From: Brenneria nigrifluens DSM 30175 = ATCC 13028
GTDB taxonomy: Bacteria; Pseudomonadota; Gammaproteobacteria; Enterobacterales; Enterobacteriaceae
DNA: 64,000 nucleotides
Direction: 5' to 3'
NCBI RefSeq assembly: GCF_005484965.1
Contig: NZ_CP034036.1
Span: 1,178,001-1,242,000 of the forward strand
The translations under genes were made by a program, and so were the position numbers. The notes below the pieces were generated by a model. It was not told the origin of the DNA. It saw only the letters and a program-made list of their open reading frames with translations, and made no database searches. Positions 54,976-64,000 of the stretch are shown one piece after another (the first letter of the stretch is position 1; every line of letters starts with the position of its first letter).

Positions 54976-56493
54976 GTGTATGAAATTATAATAACCATAT
55001 TACTACTAGTTATATTTTTTTCTTCTGTAAAGAATAGAAAAATAAAACAAAAGTTTAACTCTGAGCAGAAAAAACAAGATTTTCTAAACATGATTTTCTT
55101 TGCGACGGAATATAGTCCTGCTTCTATTATGATCGCGGATGAAAATTGTGAAATTATTTACGTTAATCGGCAGTTTATTACCATGTCCGGCTATATGCTG
55201 GACGAAGTTATTGGCAAAAAAACGAATATATTAAAATCAGGTATGACTAACGCGGCTGTCTATGAGGATCTTTGGTCGACCATAAATAAAGGCGATATTT
55301 GGAGCGGCGAGTTTGTTAACCGCCGAAAAGATGGACAGCTGTATTGGGAAAAGGCCAATATCGTTAAAATATATAATAAAGCAAACAATTCAACTCAATA
55401 CGTTGGCGTTAAGCTTGATATCACCGAGAGAAAAACGCAAGAGCATCATGATAACTCCTATAATCGGGCATTAGAGCTTTTATCAAGCGGGGCGCCGTTA
55501 AAAGATATTCTTGATGCGATTATCTTTAGCGTGGAAGAAAAAAATCCCGGCCGTATCGTATGTTCGGTATTGCTGGTTGATAAAGACAAGAAATGCCTGA
55601 CGTTAGGGTCGGCCCCCAGTTTACCGGGTTTCTATAAAAACGCGATTCATAACGTCAAGATTGCCGATGGCGTCGCCTCCTTTGGAACGGCAGCTTATAC
55701 TGGAAAACGCGTAATAGCGGATGATATCTCTACTCATCCCCACTGGTCTCTTTATAAAGGCCTGGCTTTATACGCAGGTTTGCGATCATGCTGGTCTGAA
55801 CCCATTTATGGGCAGAACAAAGAAGTATTAGGCGTGCTGAGTGTTTATCACCGAAAAGTATATGTTCCTAATGATGAAGAAATTTTTTCTATCGAAAAAT
55901 CTGCCCAGCTCATCTCTATCGCCATTGAACGATACCGGGCTATTGATATGCTGCGCCGCAGCGAAGAGCACTACCGCCAGTTGGCGCATTATGATTCATT
56001 GACGTCGCTGGCGAATGGTTTAACGTTTGCGGAGCAAATGGAGCAGGCGATATTGTTGTCCAAGCAAACCGGCAGAAAGATTGCGTTGATGTTCCTCGAT
56101 CTGGATAAATTTAAACAGATAAATGATTCTTTCGGACATGCGGTCGGCGATTTGTTATTAAAAGAAGCGGCAGTGCGGATGCGCAGTGCGGTAAGAGATT
56201 CCGATACGGTATATCGGCGCAGCGGCGATGAGTTTATTATCTTGCTGCAAGGTATCAAGGAAGTCGACAACACGCTGTATGTTGCTGATAAGATTCATCA
56301 CGCTTTAAATGAACCCTTTGATATCGAAGGGAAAAAACTTGATATATCCTGTAGCATCGGCATCGCGCTGTATCCGGAGCACGGCACCGATTCCCTGACT
56401 CTGGCAATTAATGCGGACTCCGCTATGTATCAGGCAAAAGCGATGGGGCGTAGTCAGACGCAAATTTATCATGATTCGAATAACCATCAATAA
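54976..56493 (+). CDS. Membrane-anchored PAS-GAF-GGDEF diguanylate cyclase
   Basis: Sensor enzyme predicted to make c-di-GMP. Short N-terminal membrane helix (2-17), PAS domain about 40-150 (SPASIMIADENCEIIYVN; MSGYMLDEVIGK; GVKLDITERK), GAF about 165-320 (ADGVASFGTAAYTGKRVIADD), GGDEF about 335-495. The active loop is SGDEF at 416-420, and an inhibitory RxxD site RDSD is at 407-410. SGDEF variants can be active. The usual LTGLxNR is LTSLANG. GTG start with GAGGAG nine bases before. 505 residues. No E. coli equivalent at this place; AT-richer than its neighbours at the 5' end. Convergent with the secretion genes. Confidence 0.88.
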   Translation: MYEIIITILLLVIFFSSVKNRKIKQKFNSEQKKQDFLNMIFFATEYSPASIMIADENCEIIYVNRQFITMSGYMLDEVIGKKTNILKSGMTNAAVYEDLWSTINKGDIWSGEFVNRRKDGQLYWEKANIVKIYNKANNSTQYVGVKLDITERKTQEHHDNSYNRALELLSSGAPLKDILDAIIFSVEEKNPGRIVCSVLLVDKDKKCLTLGSAPSLPGFYKNAIHNVKIADGVASFGTAAYTGKRVIADDISTHPHWSLYKGLALYAGLRSCWSEPIYGQNKEVLGVLSVYHRKVYVPNDEEIFSIEKSAQLISIAIERYRAIDMLRRSEEHYRQLAHYDSLTSLANGLTFAEQMEQAILLSKQTGRKIALMFLDLDKFKQINDSFGHAVGDLLLKEAAVRMRSAVRDSDTVYRRSGDEFIILLQGIKEVDNTLYVADKIHHALNEPFDIEGKKLDISCSIGIALYPEHGTDSLTLAINADSAMYQAKAMGRSQTQIYHDSNNHQ

Positions 56494-56550
56494 CGCGATG
56501 GCGGCGTGGGTTGAATAAAATCGCTCTCAATGCGGAAGAGCGTTTCCCAT

Positions 56551-57912
56551 TTATCTTTCCCGCAGTGATTCGGCCCGGGCGCGGATGATAGGTTTCAACA
56601 GGTAGCTGAGGATCGTTTTCTTCCCTGTCATGATATCAACCGATGCCACCATGCCGGGAATAATAAGCAGCGGTTTCTCAGCGCTTCCCAGATAGTTTTT
56701 ATCCGTACGCAAACGAATAATATAAAAACTATTGCCGTCTTTATCCGTCACCGTATCCGGACTAATTTGCACCAACTGACCTTTCAGCCCGCCATAGATA
56801 GTGTAATCATAAGCGGTGAATTTAATAATGGCTTCCTGACCGGGATGGAGAAAAGCGATATCCTGAGGACGGATTCTGGTCTCGACCAGCAAGTTGTCAT
56901 CCAGCGGAACAATCTCCACTAAATCACTTCCTGGCTGAATCACGCCGCCAATGGTATTAACCAGAATTTGCTGCACAATACCGCGTACCGGTGAAACGAC
57001 CAGCGTACGATTAACCCGGTCTTCCAGTGCCTTGCCGGTGGCGGTGATTTTGTTCAGGTTAGTCTGGGCCTCGTTCAACTGCACTAAAGCCTCGCTTTTA
57101 TAACGTCCTCTGGTCTCCTGAATCTTGTTCTCGATCTCTTTGATGGCCGATTCGGCTCGGGGAATAGACAGCGTGACGGATTCAAGCTGGCCTTTGGTTT
57201 CCACTTCGGCGCGCCGCAGGCGCAGCACTTCCACTTTGGAGATGGCGCCTTCGGCGATTAGTGGCTCAGACATCCTGATTTCTTGCTGCAGCAGATTCAG
57301 GCTGTTGCGGAACTGGGTCTGTTTGGCGGAGAAATCCCGCAACTCCTGCCGGCGTTGTATCAGTTGTTCTTCCAACCCGGATATTTCATTGTGGAATTGC
57401 TGACGTCTGCTGTTATATAACTCCCGCTCGCCGTTGGCCACTTCCGGCGACAGTTCGGCTATATTGGCTGATAACGTTAAATCACGATCGTTAATTTCGG
57501 CATTCAGGCGCTCAATCCGCAAAATCAAAGCCAGCCGGTCTGCTTCGGTTTCTCCTACGTTGGAGGCAAAACGGGTATCGTCAAGCCGCAGTAGTGGATC
57601 GCCGGCCTGAACCACCTGACCTTCATGGATAAATAGTTCGGTGACAATACCGCCTTCGAGGTTCTGAATCTTTTGTAACCGCGAGGACGGTATCGCCTTA
57701 CCGTCACCGCGGGTGACTTCGTCTACGTTGGCAAATGCCGCCCATAGGATGAAAAACAGGAAAAAGGCGCCGATGCTCCATAGCGTGATGCGAATAACCC
57801 GGGGGGAGTCTTCCACCATGGCATTACTGACTGCGGTCATGGCCTGAAGGTCGTCGTCGTCACGCCCGACAAAATAACGCCTGATGCGCGTAGCATATTC
57901 AACGAGACGCAT
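56551..57912 (-). CDS. HlyD-family membrane fusion protein of a type I secretion system
   Basis: Periplasmic adaptor linking the ABC transporter to the outer membrane channel. One membrane helix (about 40-60, IGAFFLFFILWAAFANV), biotinyl-lipoyl half (GDGKAIPSSRLQKIQNLEGG), long coiled coil about 110-290, then the C-terminal HlyD barrel (VDIMTGKKTILSYLLKPI). 453 residues. Its start overlaps the end of the ABC transporter gene by 14 bp. Best counterpart: LapC of the LapA adhesin secretion system. Confidence 0.9.
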   Translation of the reverse strand: MRLVEYATRIRRYFVGRDDDDLQAMTAVSNAMVEDSPRVIRITLWSIGAFFLFFILWAAFANVDEVTRGDGKAIPSSRLQKIQNLEGGIVTELFIHEGQVVQAGDPLLRLDDTRFASNVGETEADRLALILRIERLNAEINDRDLTLSANIAELSPEVANGERELYNSRRQQFHNEISGLEEQLIQRRQELRDFSAKQTQFRNSLNLLQQEIRMSEPLIAEGAISKVEVLRLRRAEVETKGQLESVTLSIPRAESAIKEIENKIQETRGRYKSEALVQLNEAQTNLNKITATGKALEDRVNRTLVVSPVRGIVQQILVNTIGGVIQPGSDLVEIVPLDDNLLVETRIRPQDIAFLHPGQEAIIKFTAYDYTIYGGLKGQLVQISPDTVTDKDGNSFYIIRLRTDKNYLGSAEKPLLIIPGMVASVDIMTGKKTILSYLLKPIIRARAESLRER

Positions 57913-60085
57913 TGATCTGTCCTTTCTTTAAGGCATCCATCACGATGGCCTTCGGACCATCGGCAATAATGCGTCCTTTATCAACAATAACCAAACGATC
58001 GACCAGCGACAGCATGGACGCCCGGTGCGTCACCAATAACAGCGTTTTATTGGCGACCACGGGCGCCAACGCATTTTTCAACCGATCTTCACTGGTGTTA
58101 TCCATGGAACTGGTGGGTTCGTCAAAAATTAGAATCGGCGGATCGAGCAACAGGGCTCTGGCTAGTGCGACCGCCTGGCGCTGGCCGCCGGAGAGCTGCT
58201 GACCGCGCTCACCAACCTGCAGGTTGTAACCATCCGGATGCAGGCGGGCAAATTCATTAACGCCTGCTATCTCTGCCGCCTGCAGCATGGTTTCATCTTC
58301 AACGTAGCGGGCTCCGCTGACCAGGTTATCGCGCAGCGACCCGCTGAACAGCTGAATGTCCTGCGGAACATAGCCGATATTGTGCCGGAGATCGCTGACA
58401 TCCAACTGGCGTACATCCACGCCATCGATAAGAATATTACCGGCATTGGCCTGATAGAGATTGACAATCAGTTTCTGCAGCGAGCTCTTACCCGAGCCGC
58501 TGCGCCCGATAATGCCGACTTTCTCACCCGCCGCGATGGCGATATTTATCCCCTGCAGAGAGCTGTTTTTCTGCTCGGGATAATTGAACGACACATCGCG
58601 AAACTCGATGCTGCCGCGAATGCTTTCCCGCTTCAATGGGCGTTCATTATCACTGCGTTCCTGCGGCAACTGCATCATTTGTTCCGTCGTGTCCATCGTC
58701 AGACGGGCTTGCTGGTAACGGGTAACCAGCCCGGACAGTTGTCCCAGCGGTATCAGCGCCCGGCCATTCAGCATATAGCAGGCGATTAATCCCCCCATGC
58801 TGAGTTTGCCGTTAATTAACAGATATACGCCGACCACAATGATGGCGACGCCTGCAAATTGCTGGATCCACTGGGTCAGATTAACCGCCAGCGATGACAG
58901 CGTCTTGGCGTGCATTTCCAGCCGACTAAGGCTTCCTATGGTTTGTTCCCACTGATATTGTCGTTCGCTTTCCGCGTTGTTAACTTTTATCGCATCGAGA
59001 CTGCTCAATGTTTCGATCAGCGTTGCCTGCCGCTCACTGGCAAGATGCATGGTTTTTTCAATGGCTGACGTTAGCGGCCTTTGTAACGCCCAACTGGCCA
59101 GTAAAGCGATAGGGTAGGCGAGTATGGAAACCCAGACCAACGGCCCGCCGATAATACCGATAACCAGCAGCAGCAATAATGTGAAGGGGAAATCAATAAG
59201 GGTTGTCAGCGTTAACGAAGAAAGAAAGTCTCTGAGCGATTGAAACTCATGGATATTTTGAGCAAAGTTACCCACCCGAGCCGGACGGGCTTTCATCGAC
59301 ATGCCGGTGATGCGTTCAAACAGTGTGGCTGAAATAATCAGATCGGTTTTTTTGCCGGCGATATCAAGACAAATGCCGCGCAGCGTTTTCAATATCAAAT
59401 CAAAAATAAACGCCCCGGTAATGCCAATCGCCAACACCCATAAGGTTGCCGTCGCCTGATTGGGAACCACCCGGTCATAGACATTCATAATAAACAGCGG
59501 CGTCGCCAGGGCGATGATATTAATCAGCAAGCTGGCGAGCACCGCGTCCATGTAAAGAAAACGCGACAGTTTGAGCGTATCCTTGAACCAGGATTTGGTG
59601 CGGGGGATCAGGGAGTCGGACTGGATATCAAACTGATGGCGGGGTTGGGCGAACATCACCAGCCCCAGATAGTTCTGCTGCAATGTATGGCGATCGACGG
59701 TAATTTCCCCGCCTTCCGTTTCACTGGGCATGATGCGGGCGCTGCCGTCGGCATTCCAGCCCAGTAAAATTGCCGCTCCTCCCTCACGCAATAGCAACAT
59801 CGCCGGAAGCGACATGGCAGCAATTTTGTCCAGCGGGCGCTTAAGCACTCTGCCTTGCAATCCTGCGCGCGCTGCGGCCCTGGAGAGTAATTTTACCGAC
59901 AGGCGCTGGTTGGCAAGGGGTAATCCGGCGGTTAACGTTGCTCTACTGACTGATTTACCCTGTAAAGAACAAAGTATCAGCAAACTATCCAACAATGGAT
60001 CGTCATGACGGCTACGAGGATCGCTATGTTCATGGGCAACCGATTCATCAGGGTTATTGGTATCGTGAGCAGAATGCAACTTCAT
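57899..60085 (-). CDS. Type I secretion ABC transporter, LapB-like, with C39-like domain
   Basis: Exporter ATPase/permease. Order: N-terminal C39-peptidase-like domain about 28-160 that lacks the catalytic Cys-His pattern (DDPLLDSLLILCSLQGK), so used for substrate docking, six-helix membrane part about 165-450, and NBD with Walker A GRSGSGKSS (about 525), LSGGQRQAVALARALL, Walker B ILIFDEPTSSMD, and TLLLVTHRASML. 728 residues. First gene after tolC-like in the minus-strand cluster, 128 bp apart. The predicted cargo is the divergent giant adhesin. Confidence 0.92.
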   Translation of the reverse strand: MKLHSAHDTNNPDESVAHEHSDPRSRHDDPLLDSLLILCSLQGKSVSRATLTAGLPLANQRLSVKLLSRAAARAGLQGRVLKRPLDKIAAMSLPAMLLLREGGAAILLGWNADGSARIMPSETEGGEITVDRHTLQQNYLGLVMFAQPRHQFDIQSDSLIPRTKSWFKDTLKLSRFLYMDAVLASLLINIIALATPLFIMNVYDRVVPNQATATLWVLAIGITGAFIFDLILKTLRGICLDIAGKKTDLIISATLFERITGMSMKARPARVGNFAQNIHEFQSLRDFLSSLTLTTLIDFPFTLLLLLVIGIIGGPLVWVSILAYPIALLASWALQRPLTSAIEKTMHLASERQATLIETLSSLDAIKVNNAESERQYQWEQTIGSLSRLEMHAKTLSSLAVNLTQWIQQFAGVAIIVVGVYLLINGKLSMGGLIACYMLNGRALIPLGQLSGLVTRYQQARLTMDTTEQMMQLPQERSDNERPLKRESIRGSIEFRDVSFNYPEQKNSSLQGINIAIAAGEKVGIIGRSGSGKSSLQKLIVNLYQANAGNILIDGVDVRQLDVSDLRHNIGYVPQDIQLFSGSLRDNLVSGARYVEDETMLQAAEIAGVNEFARLHPDGYNLQVGERGQQLSGGQRQAVALARALLLDPPILIFDEPTSSMDNTSEDRLKNALAPVVANKTLLLVTHRASMLSLVDRLVIVDKGRIIADGPKAIVMDALKKGQINASR

Positions 60086-60213
60086 TTAGCTGAATTTTTC
60101 CTTACGCAACGCATCTCTGCAGTTGATAATAGGCAAATAGGCGGTTTCCCTACCTGCGAAATGGGACATCGATATACCAAACATGGTTTATCGGTATCGA
60201 ATAGTCCAATAGA

Positions 60214-61569
60214 TTAATTCAATCCGGGTAATTCTGCGTGAGTCGTCACGTTAGTCAGACTATTACCAGCCGTCGGCGCAGGGATTGATAAACTATTTAA
60301 TAAATTCCCCATACGTGATTTTATCCGATATTCGCTAAACAGGGCAGTAAATCGAACTTCCTCCAGGCGTCTCTGTGCGGTAAATAGCTCATTTTCACTG
60401 TCCAGCAAGTCCAGCAGCGTTCTTTCACCCAGGCTGAACTGTTTCTGGTAAGCGGTGCGTACTCTCCTGCTGCGCTCGGCATATTCTGCGGCGATAGGCA
60501 ACTGCTGACGAGCATTATTTAAAGCAGACCATGCCAGGCGCAGCTCTTCATTAAGCAGTCTCAGGGAGTTATTTCTTATGTCCTGCGCCTCTTTGATTTG
60601 ATAAGCCTTTGATTCCATATTAGCTTTACCGCTACCGCCTTCGTACAGATTGTAGCGCATTCTTAACATCGCCTGCCATTCGTTGTTGTGACCGCGAGCG
60701 CCATCGACGTTGTTATCCATACTGCGCGCCAGCTCAATATTTACCCGCGGGTAAAAGGTGGATTTTGCCGCTTCGTACTGCTGTGTAGTCGCCTCAATGT
60801 CGGATTCGGCGGATTTTAACGTCGGATTATTCGCCAGCATGATGCGGCGAGCTTCTTCCAGCGAAACGGGTAGGGTAATGGTGGCATCGTTCGGAACAGC
60901 AAGATTATCCGGCTCTTTACCGACCACGCTATAGTAATTGGTCCGGGCGTCATCGAGATTGGTTTTTTCCGTCAATACGTTATTACGGGCCTGGGCCAGA
61001 CGGGCTTCCGCCTGCTCCAGATCGGCAAGGCGACCGACGCCCTGCTCACTACGCAGCTTTATCTGATCGTAGATACGTTCATGGTTGGCAAGATTGGCTT
61101 CCGCGAGACGGACAAATTCCTGGCGCTGTAACACATCAAGGTAAACCTGCACGGCATCCAATGCTGTGGTTTCGCTGGAGCTCAGCACGTTATAGGCTCG
61201 GGAATTCACCGTGGCCCGTTGCCGCCCGACCTCGCTGGAAGTGGCAAAACCGTCAAAAACCATCTGGCTGACGTTGATGCCGGATTCGCTGCGCCTCAAT
61301 TCGACACGGTGATTGCCGCTGGAACGCGTCGAGGCGCTGTCCGTTTCTTCACGGCCGATACCGGCATTTAACGTTACGGAAGGAAGATATGCTCCTTTGG
61401 CCGCACGTAAATCATGATCGGCAGAGAAACGGCTATTAATTGAGGCGCTAACTTCAGGATGGGTATTGAGCGAGTGTTTAATTGCATCCTGAATAGTATC
61501 CGCGTGAGTATAATTAGTAAAAGCGGTAATGAAAAGTAATGTAGAGAATCTATATTTGTTAGAGGACAT
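60214..61569 (-). CDS. TolC-family outer membrane channel of the type I system (LapE-like)
   Basis: Outer membrane factor. Signal peptide to about residue 23 (FITAFTNYTHA), then TolC repeats with helical barrel segments (SINSRFSADHDLRAAKGAYLP; EVGRQRATVNSRAYNVL; LLDLLDSENELFTAQRRLEEVR). I use ATG 61569 (MSSNKYRF) with AAGGA ten bases before; a GTG at 61587 would add six residues. About 451 residues. First of the three secretion genes on this strand and divergent from the adhesin. Confidence 0.9.
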   Translation of the reverse strand: MSSNKYRFSTLLFITAFTNYTHADTIQDAIKHSLNTHPEVSASINSRFSADHDLRAAKGAYLPSVTLNAGIGREETDSASTRSSGNHRVELRRSESGINVSQMVFDGFATSSEVGRQRATVNSRAYNVLSSSETTALDAVQVYLDVLQRQEFVRLAEANLANHERIYDQIKLRSEQGVGRLADLEQAEARLAQARNNVLTEKTNLDDARTNYYSVVGKEPDNLAVPNDATITLPVSLEEARRIMLANNPTLKSAESDIEATTQQYEAAKSTFYPRVNIELARSMDNNVDGARGHNNEWQAMLRMRYNLYEGGSGKANMESKAYQIKEAQDIRNNSLRLLNEELRLAWSALNNARQQLPIAAEYAERSRRVRTAYQKQFSLGERTLLDLLDSENELFTAQRRLEEVRFTALFSEYRIKSRMGNLLNSLSIPAPTAGNSLTNVTTHAELPGLN

Positions 61570-61952
61570 GGTGTTATTTTCCTTCACAAATGTTGATTTT
61601 GTGATTATTCCTATTTCCGTGAACGGTTGCGATATTAATAATTTTCCGGCTAATTTAATTTTAAATATATTAATATCAGTAATTTAGCTCTTGTGTAAGA
61701 AAATGAAATTTTCCTGAGATATCTTAATTACTCAAGATGAGTAAAGTTCTGGAAAGAATATTCTGAATTTTTTATTATATTGGTCATCGAGTCAAGAGAT
61801 TGACGCATAAGAAAGCCGATTTACGGTGACGCCTCAATAATTTATCAGGACGATACACAGCAAGCTCCATCCGTCAGGATAACGTCCTGATTCTATTGCC
61901 AAAATTTATCAGCAACATAAAAATAATGATAAATATCAAGGGGAAAATATTT
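61570..61952. promoter_or_regulatory. Divergent control region of adhesin and secretion genes
   Basis: 383 bp, strongly AT-rich in the first half. An inverted repeat TCAGGA / TCCTGA (61874-61890) lies in the probable adhesin leader. I find no clear sigma-70 promoter by eye on either strand. Confidence 0.4.
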
Positions 61953-64000
61953 TGAATAGCGTAATCGGTATCATCAAATTCGTTATTGGTCAGGTTTTTG
62001 TCATCGCTTTGGATGGCAGCCAACGGTTATTGGTTGCGGGAGAGCGTATCTACAGCGGCGAAGAAGTGGTTACCGGCGCCAACGGCGCGGTTTCGATAGC
62101 CTTGCCTGACGGCCGTACGCTGGATTTAGGCCGCGACAGCCGCTGGAGCGATGTCGCTGAAATGACTTCTCAGAATAGGGTCGCGGCGGACGATGAAGTC
62201 GCTACCTTACAATCCGCTATTGCCCAGGGGGAAGACCCGACCCAGGTATTGGATCCCACGGCTGCCGGCAATATCGATGCGGTTGAGGCTGGCGACGGCG
62301 GCGGCGGTCATACGTCGGTGGTGTTGGACCTCACCGCGCAGATAGTAGAGGCTAACTCTGGTTTCCCGACGGAGGGACTGGGCGTTGCGTTTGATGCGGT
62401 CGATGAGCGCGAAGGCGCTGACGAATCCGTAACGAGCTTGACAACCACGGTGGGGGATAGCAGCGATCCGACCTCTGTTATCCTGAGTTCTGATGCCCGC
62501 GTGGCCGAAGGCGGAACGTTTACAGTCAGCGCCACCGTGGGCAGCCCGGTGACGGGAACCCCTTTGACTATCACCCTGACCGACGGTTCAACCATCACTC
62601 TTCCGGTCGGGCAACAAACTGGCTCGGTACAAATCGATACGCGCGCTAACGATGAATACATGCAGGGCGACGAAAGTATCACTATCGGTATCGGGTCGAC
62701 GGTGGGCGGCAACTTCGACAATCTGAATACTTCCAGCACCACGACCATCACGGTGGGCGACGTCGTTGACACCGTTAACGTAACCATTGAAAGCAACGGC
62801 GATACTACTGAAGTACAGGACGCGGTCTTTACCATCAAGGTAGACCGGGTGCTGTCCGACGATCTGGTGGTAACGCTGAGCAACGGCGAGCAGGTCACCA
62901 TCCGGTCGGGTGAGCGGAGTGTGGCTTATAGCGTGGCGGCGCAGGGCGACGATGTGTACGCCGATGCGGGCAGCGTCACGCTGGGCCTTACCGATGCCAG
63001 CGTGGCCGGCAAGGTGTTTGAAGATCTGCAACTGGGCGGTGACGCCACGGTAAACATTACCGATACGGTAGATACCACCACGCTGACGCTGGGCGATATC
63101 ACGGTGGCGGAAGGCAGTGATAGCGCCACCGTCAGTGCAACGCTGAGTAATCCCACCGATCGTGCCTTTACGGTAACGCTAAGCAATGGGGCGACCATTA
63201 CCTTTGCGGCTGGAGAAACGATCGGCACTTCGAGTGAGTTTGCAGTACAAGGGGATGATGTCTACCGGGACGGTGAAAGCTACACGATAAGCGTAACGGA
63301 TGCGGGTGAGCATAATTTCGAGCAACTGGATACCAGTGACACAGCCACGGTGACGGTGACCGATACGGTCGACACCACCACGCTGACGCTGGGCGATATC
63401 ACGGTGGCGGAAGGCAGTGATAGCGCCACCGTGAGCGCCACACTGAGTAACCCGACCGATCGTGCCTTTACGGTAACGTTAAGTAACGGGGCGACCATCA
63501 CTTTTGCCGCAGGGACGACAACCGGAATTTCATCGGCGTTTGCAGTGCAGGGGGATGATGTTTACCGGGACGGAGAAAGCTACACGTTAAGCGTAACCGA
63601 CGCGGGCGAGCACAACTTTGAACAGTTGGACACCAGCGATACCGCGACAGTGACGGTGACCGACACGGTGGATACCACTACGCTGACGTTGGGTGATGTG
63701 AGCGTGGCGGAGGGCAGCGAAAGCGCCACCGTCAGTGCAACGCTAAGTAATCCCACCGATCGTGCCTTTACCGTGACGTTAAGCAATGGCGCGACCATTA
63801 CCTTTGCGGCTGGAGAAACGATCGGGACTTCGAGTGAGTTTGCAGTACAAGGGGATGATGTTTACCGGGACGGTGAAAGCTATACGCTAAGCGTAACGGA
63901 TGCGGGTGAGCATAACTTTGAACAGTTGGATACCAGCGATACCGCGACAGTGACGGTGACCGATACGGTCGACACCACTACGCTGACGCTGGGCGATATC
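61953..64000 (+). CDS. Giant LapA-like type I secreted adhesin, N-terminal part, cut by window end
   Basis: Open frame from TTG 61953, with AAGGGG eight bases upstream, to the window end without a stop (682 codons). Residues 1-110 are a LapA-type retention module: SVIGIIKFVIGQVFVIA, GERIYSGEEVVTGANGAVSI, LPDGRTLDLGRDSRW, LQSAIAQGEDPTQVLDPTAAG. The sequence Thr-Ala-Ala-Gly at 103-106 fits the LapG cleavage motif. A glycine-rich linker follows (DGGGGH), then VVLDLTAQIVEANSG and Ig-like repeats of about 100 residues. Calcium-binding RTX and the secretion signal should lie beyond the window. The module would plug the TolC-like channel until cleaved. Confidence 0.9.
62763..64000 (+). repeat. 300-bp tandem repeats in the adhesin gene
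   Basis: Near-identical units begin with a GATACGGT-type sequence at 63062, 63362, 63662 and 63962, exactly 300 bp (100 codons) each. Each begins with DTVDTTTLTLGD and includes VSATLSNPTDRAFTVTLSN and VQGDDVYRDGESY. A diverged unit precedes them (62763-63061, with DVVDTVNVTIESNGD and QGDDVYADAGSV). The array runs past the window end. Confidence 0.95.

Noticed and set aside
61859..61890. ATCAGGACG and TCAGGATAACGTCCTGA as a terminator in the adhesin leader
   Set aside because: Arms of only six bases and no T-run; too weak to call, so only mentioned in the control region entry.
62308..63798. Several Ser/Val/Thr-rich minus-strand frames opposite the adhesin repeats
   Set aside because: Shadows of the plus-strand repeats; they recur with the same 300-bp period.

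Overview
This window is chromosome from a gamma-proteobacterium of the Enterobacterales. Gene order and protein similarity point to the Pectobacteriaceae (Pectobacterium/Dickeya/Brenneria group). Evidence: E. coli-like blocks in conserved order (dksA-gluQ-pcnB-folK-panBCD; hrpB-mrcB-fhuCDB-hemL; btuF-mtnN/dgt-degP-cdaR; nadB/rpoE-rseABC-lepAB-rnc-era-recO-pdxJ-acpS/yfhL), an ERIC element, and family-typical differences such as no fhuA in front of fhuC. The genus is inferred, not proven.

Layout. 1-4.4 kb: the 3' part of an iron-type ABC ATPase, a probable gene remnant, hpt, can, and the ABC-2 exporter yadGH. 4.4-11.7 kb: a minus-strand block for pantothenate and folate synthesis and RNA metabolism (panD, ERIC, panC, panB, folK, pcnB with a non-AUG start, gluQ, dksA, sfsA, thpR). 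11.7-29 kb: hrpB, mrcB, the Fur-controlled fhuCDB, hemL, erpA, btuF-mtnN, dgt, sigma-E-controlled degP, cdaR. 29-33 kb: the sulfate uptake operon sbp-cysT-cysW-cysA. 33-37.4 kb: a chromosomal CcdAB toxin-antitoxin pair, a Val-Val-Val-Lys tRNA cluster, gltX, a secreted esterase and two tRNA-Ala genes. 37.4-53 kb: ung, FNR-controlled grcA, srmB, trmN6, a 75-bp tandem repeat, nadB, then the sigma-E operon with its leader peptide and the lepA to acpS genes.

53-64 kb is the accessory part and the most interesting one. A PdeH-like c-di-GMP phosphodiesterase lies behind an almost perfect sigma-28 (FliA) promoter. Next comes an AT-rich stretch and a membrane-anchored PAS-GAF-GGDEF diguanylate cyclase. 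A type I secretion apparatus follows on the minus strand: a TolC-like outer membrane protein, a LapB-like ABC transporter with a C39-like domain, and an HlyD-like fusion protein. Divergent from it is the start of a giant LapA-like adhesin. The adhesin has a TTG start, an N-terminal retention module with a TAAG cleavage motif at residues 103-106 (LapG type), and 100-residue repeats encoded by exactly 300-bp DNA units. It runs off the window end.

Together the last 11 kb look like a c-di-GMP-gated surface attachment locus: one enzyme making and one destroying c-di-GMP, beside a cell-surface adhesin whose release by a LapG protease is normally blocked by c-di-GMP-bound LapD. Neither LapD nor LapG is in the window.
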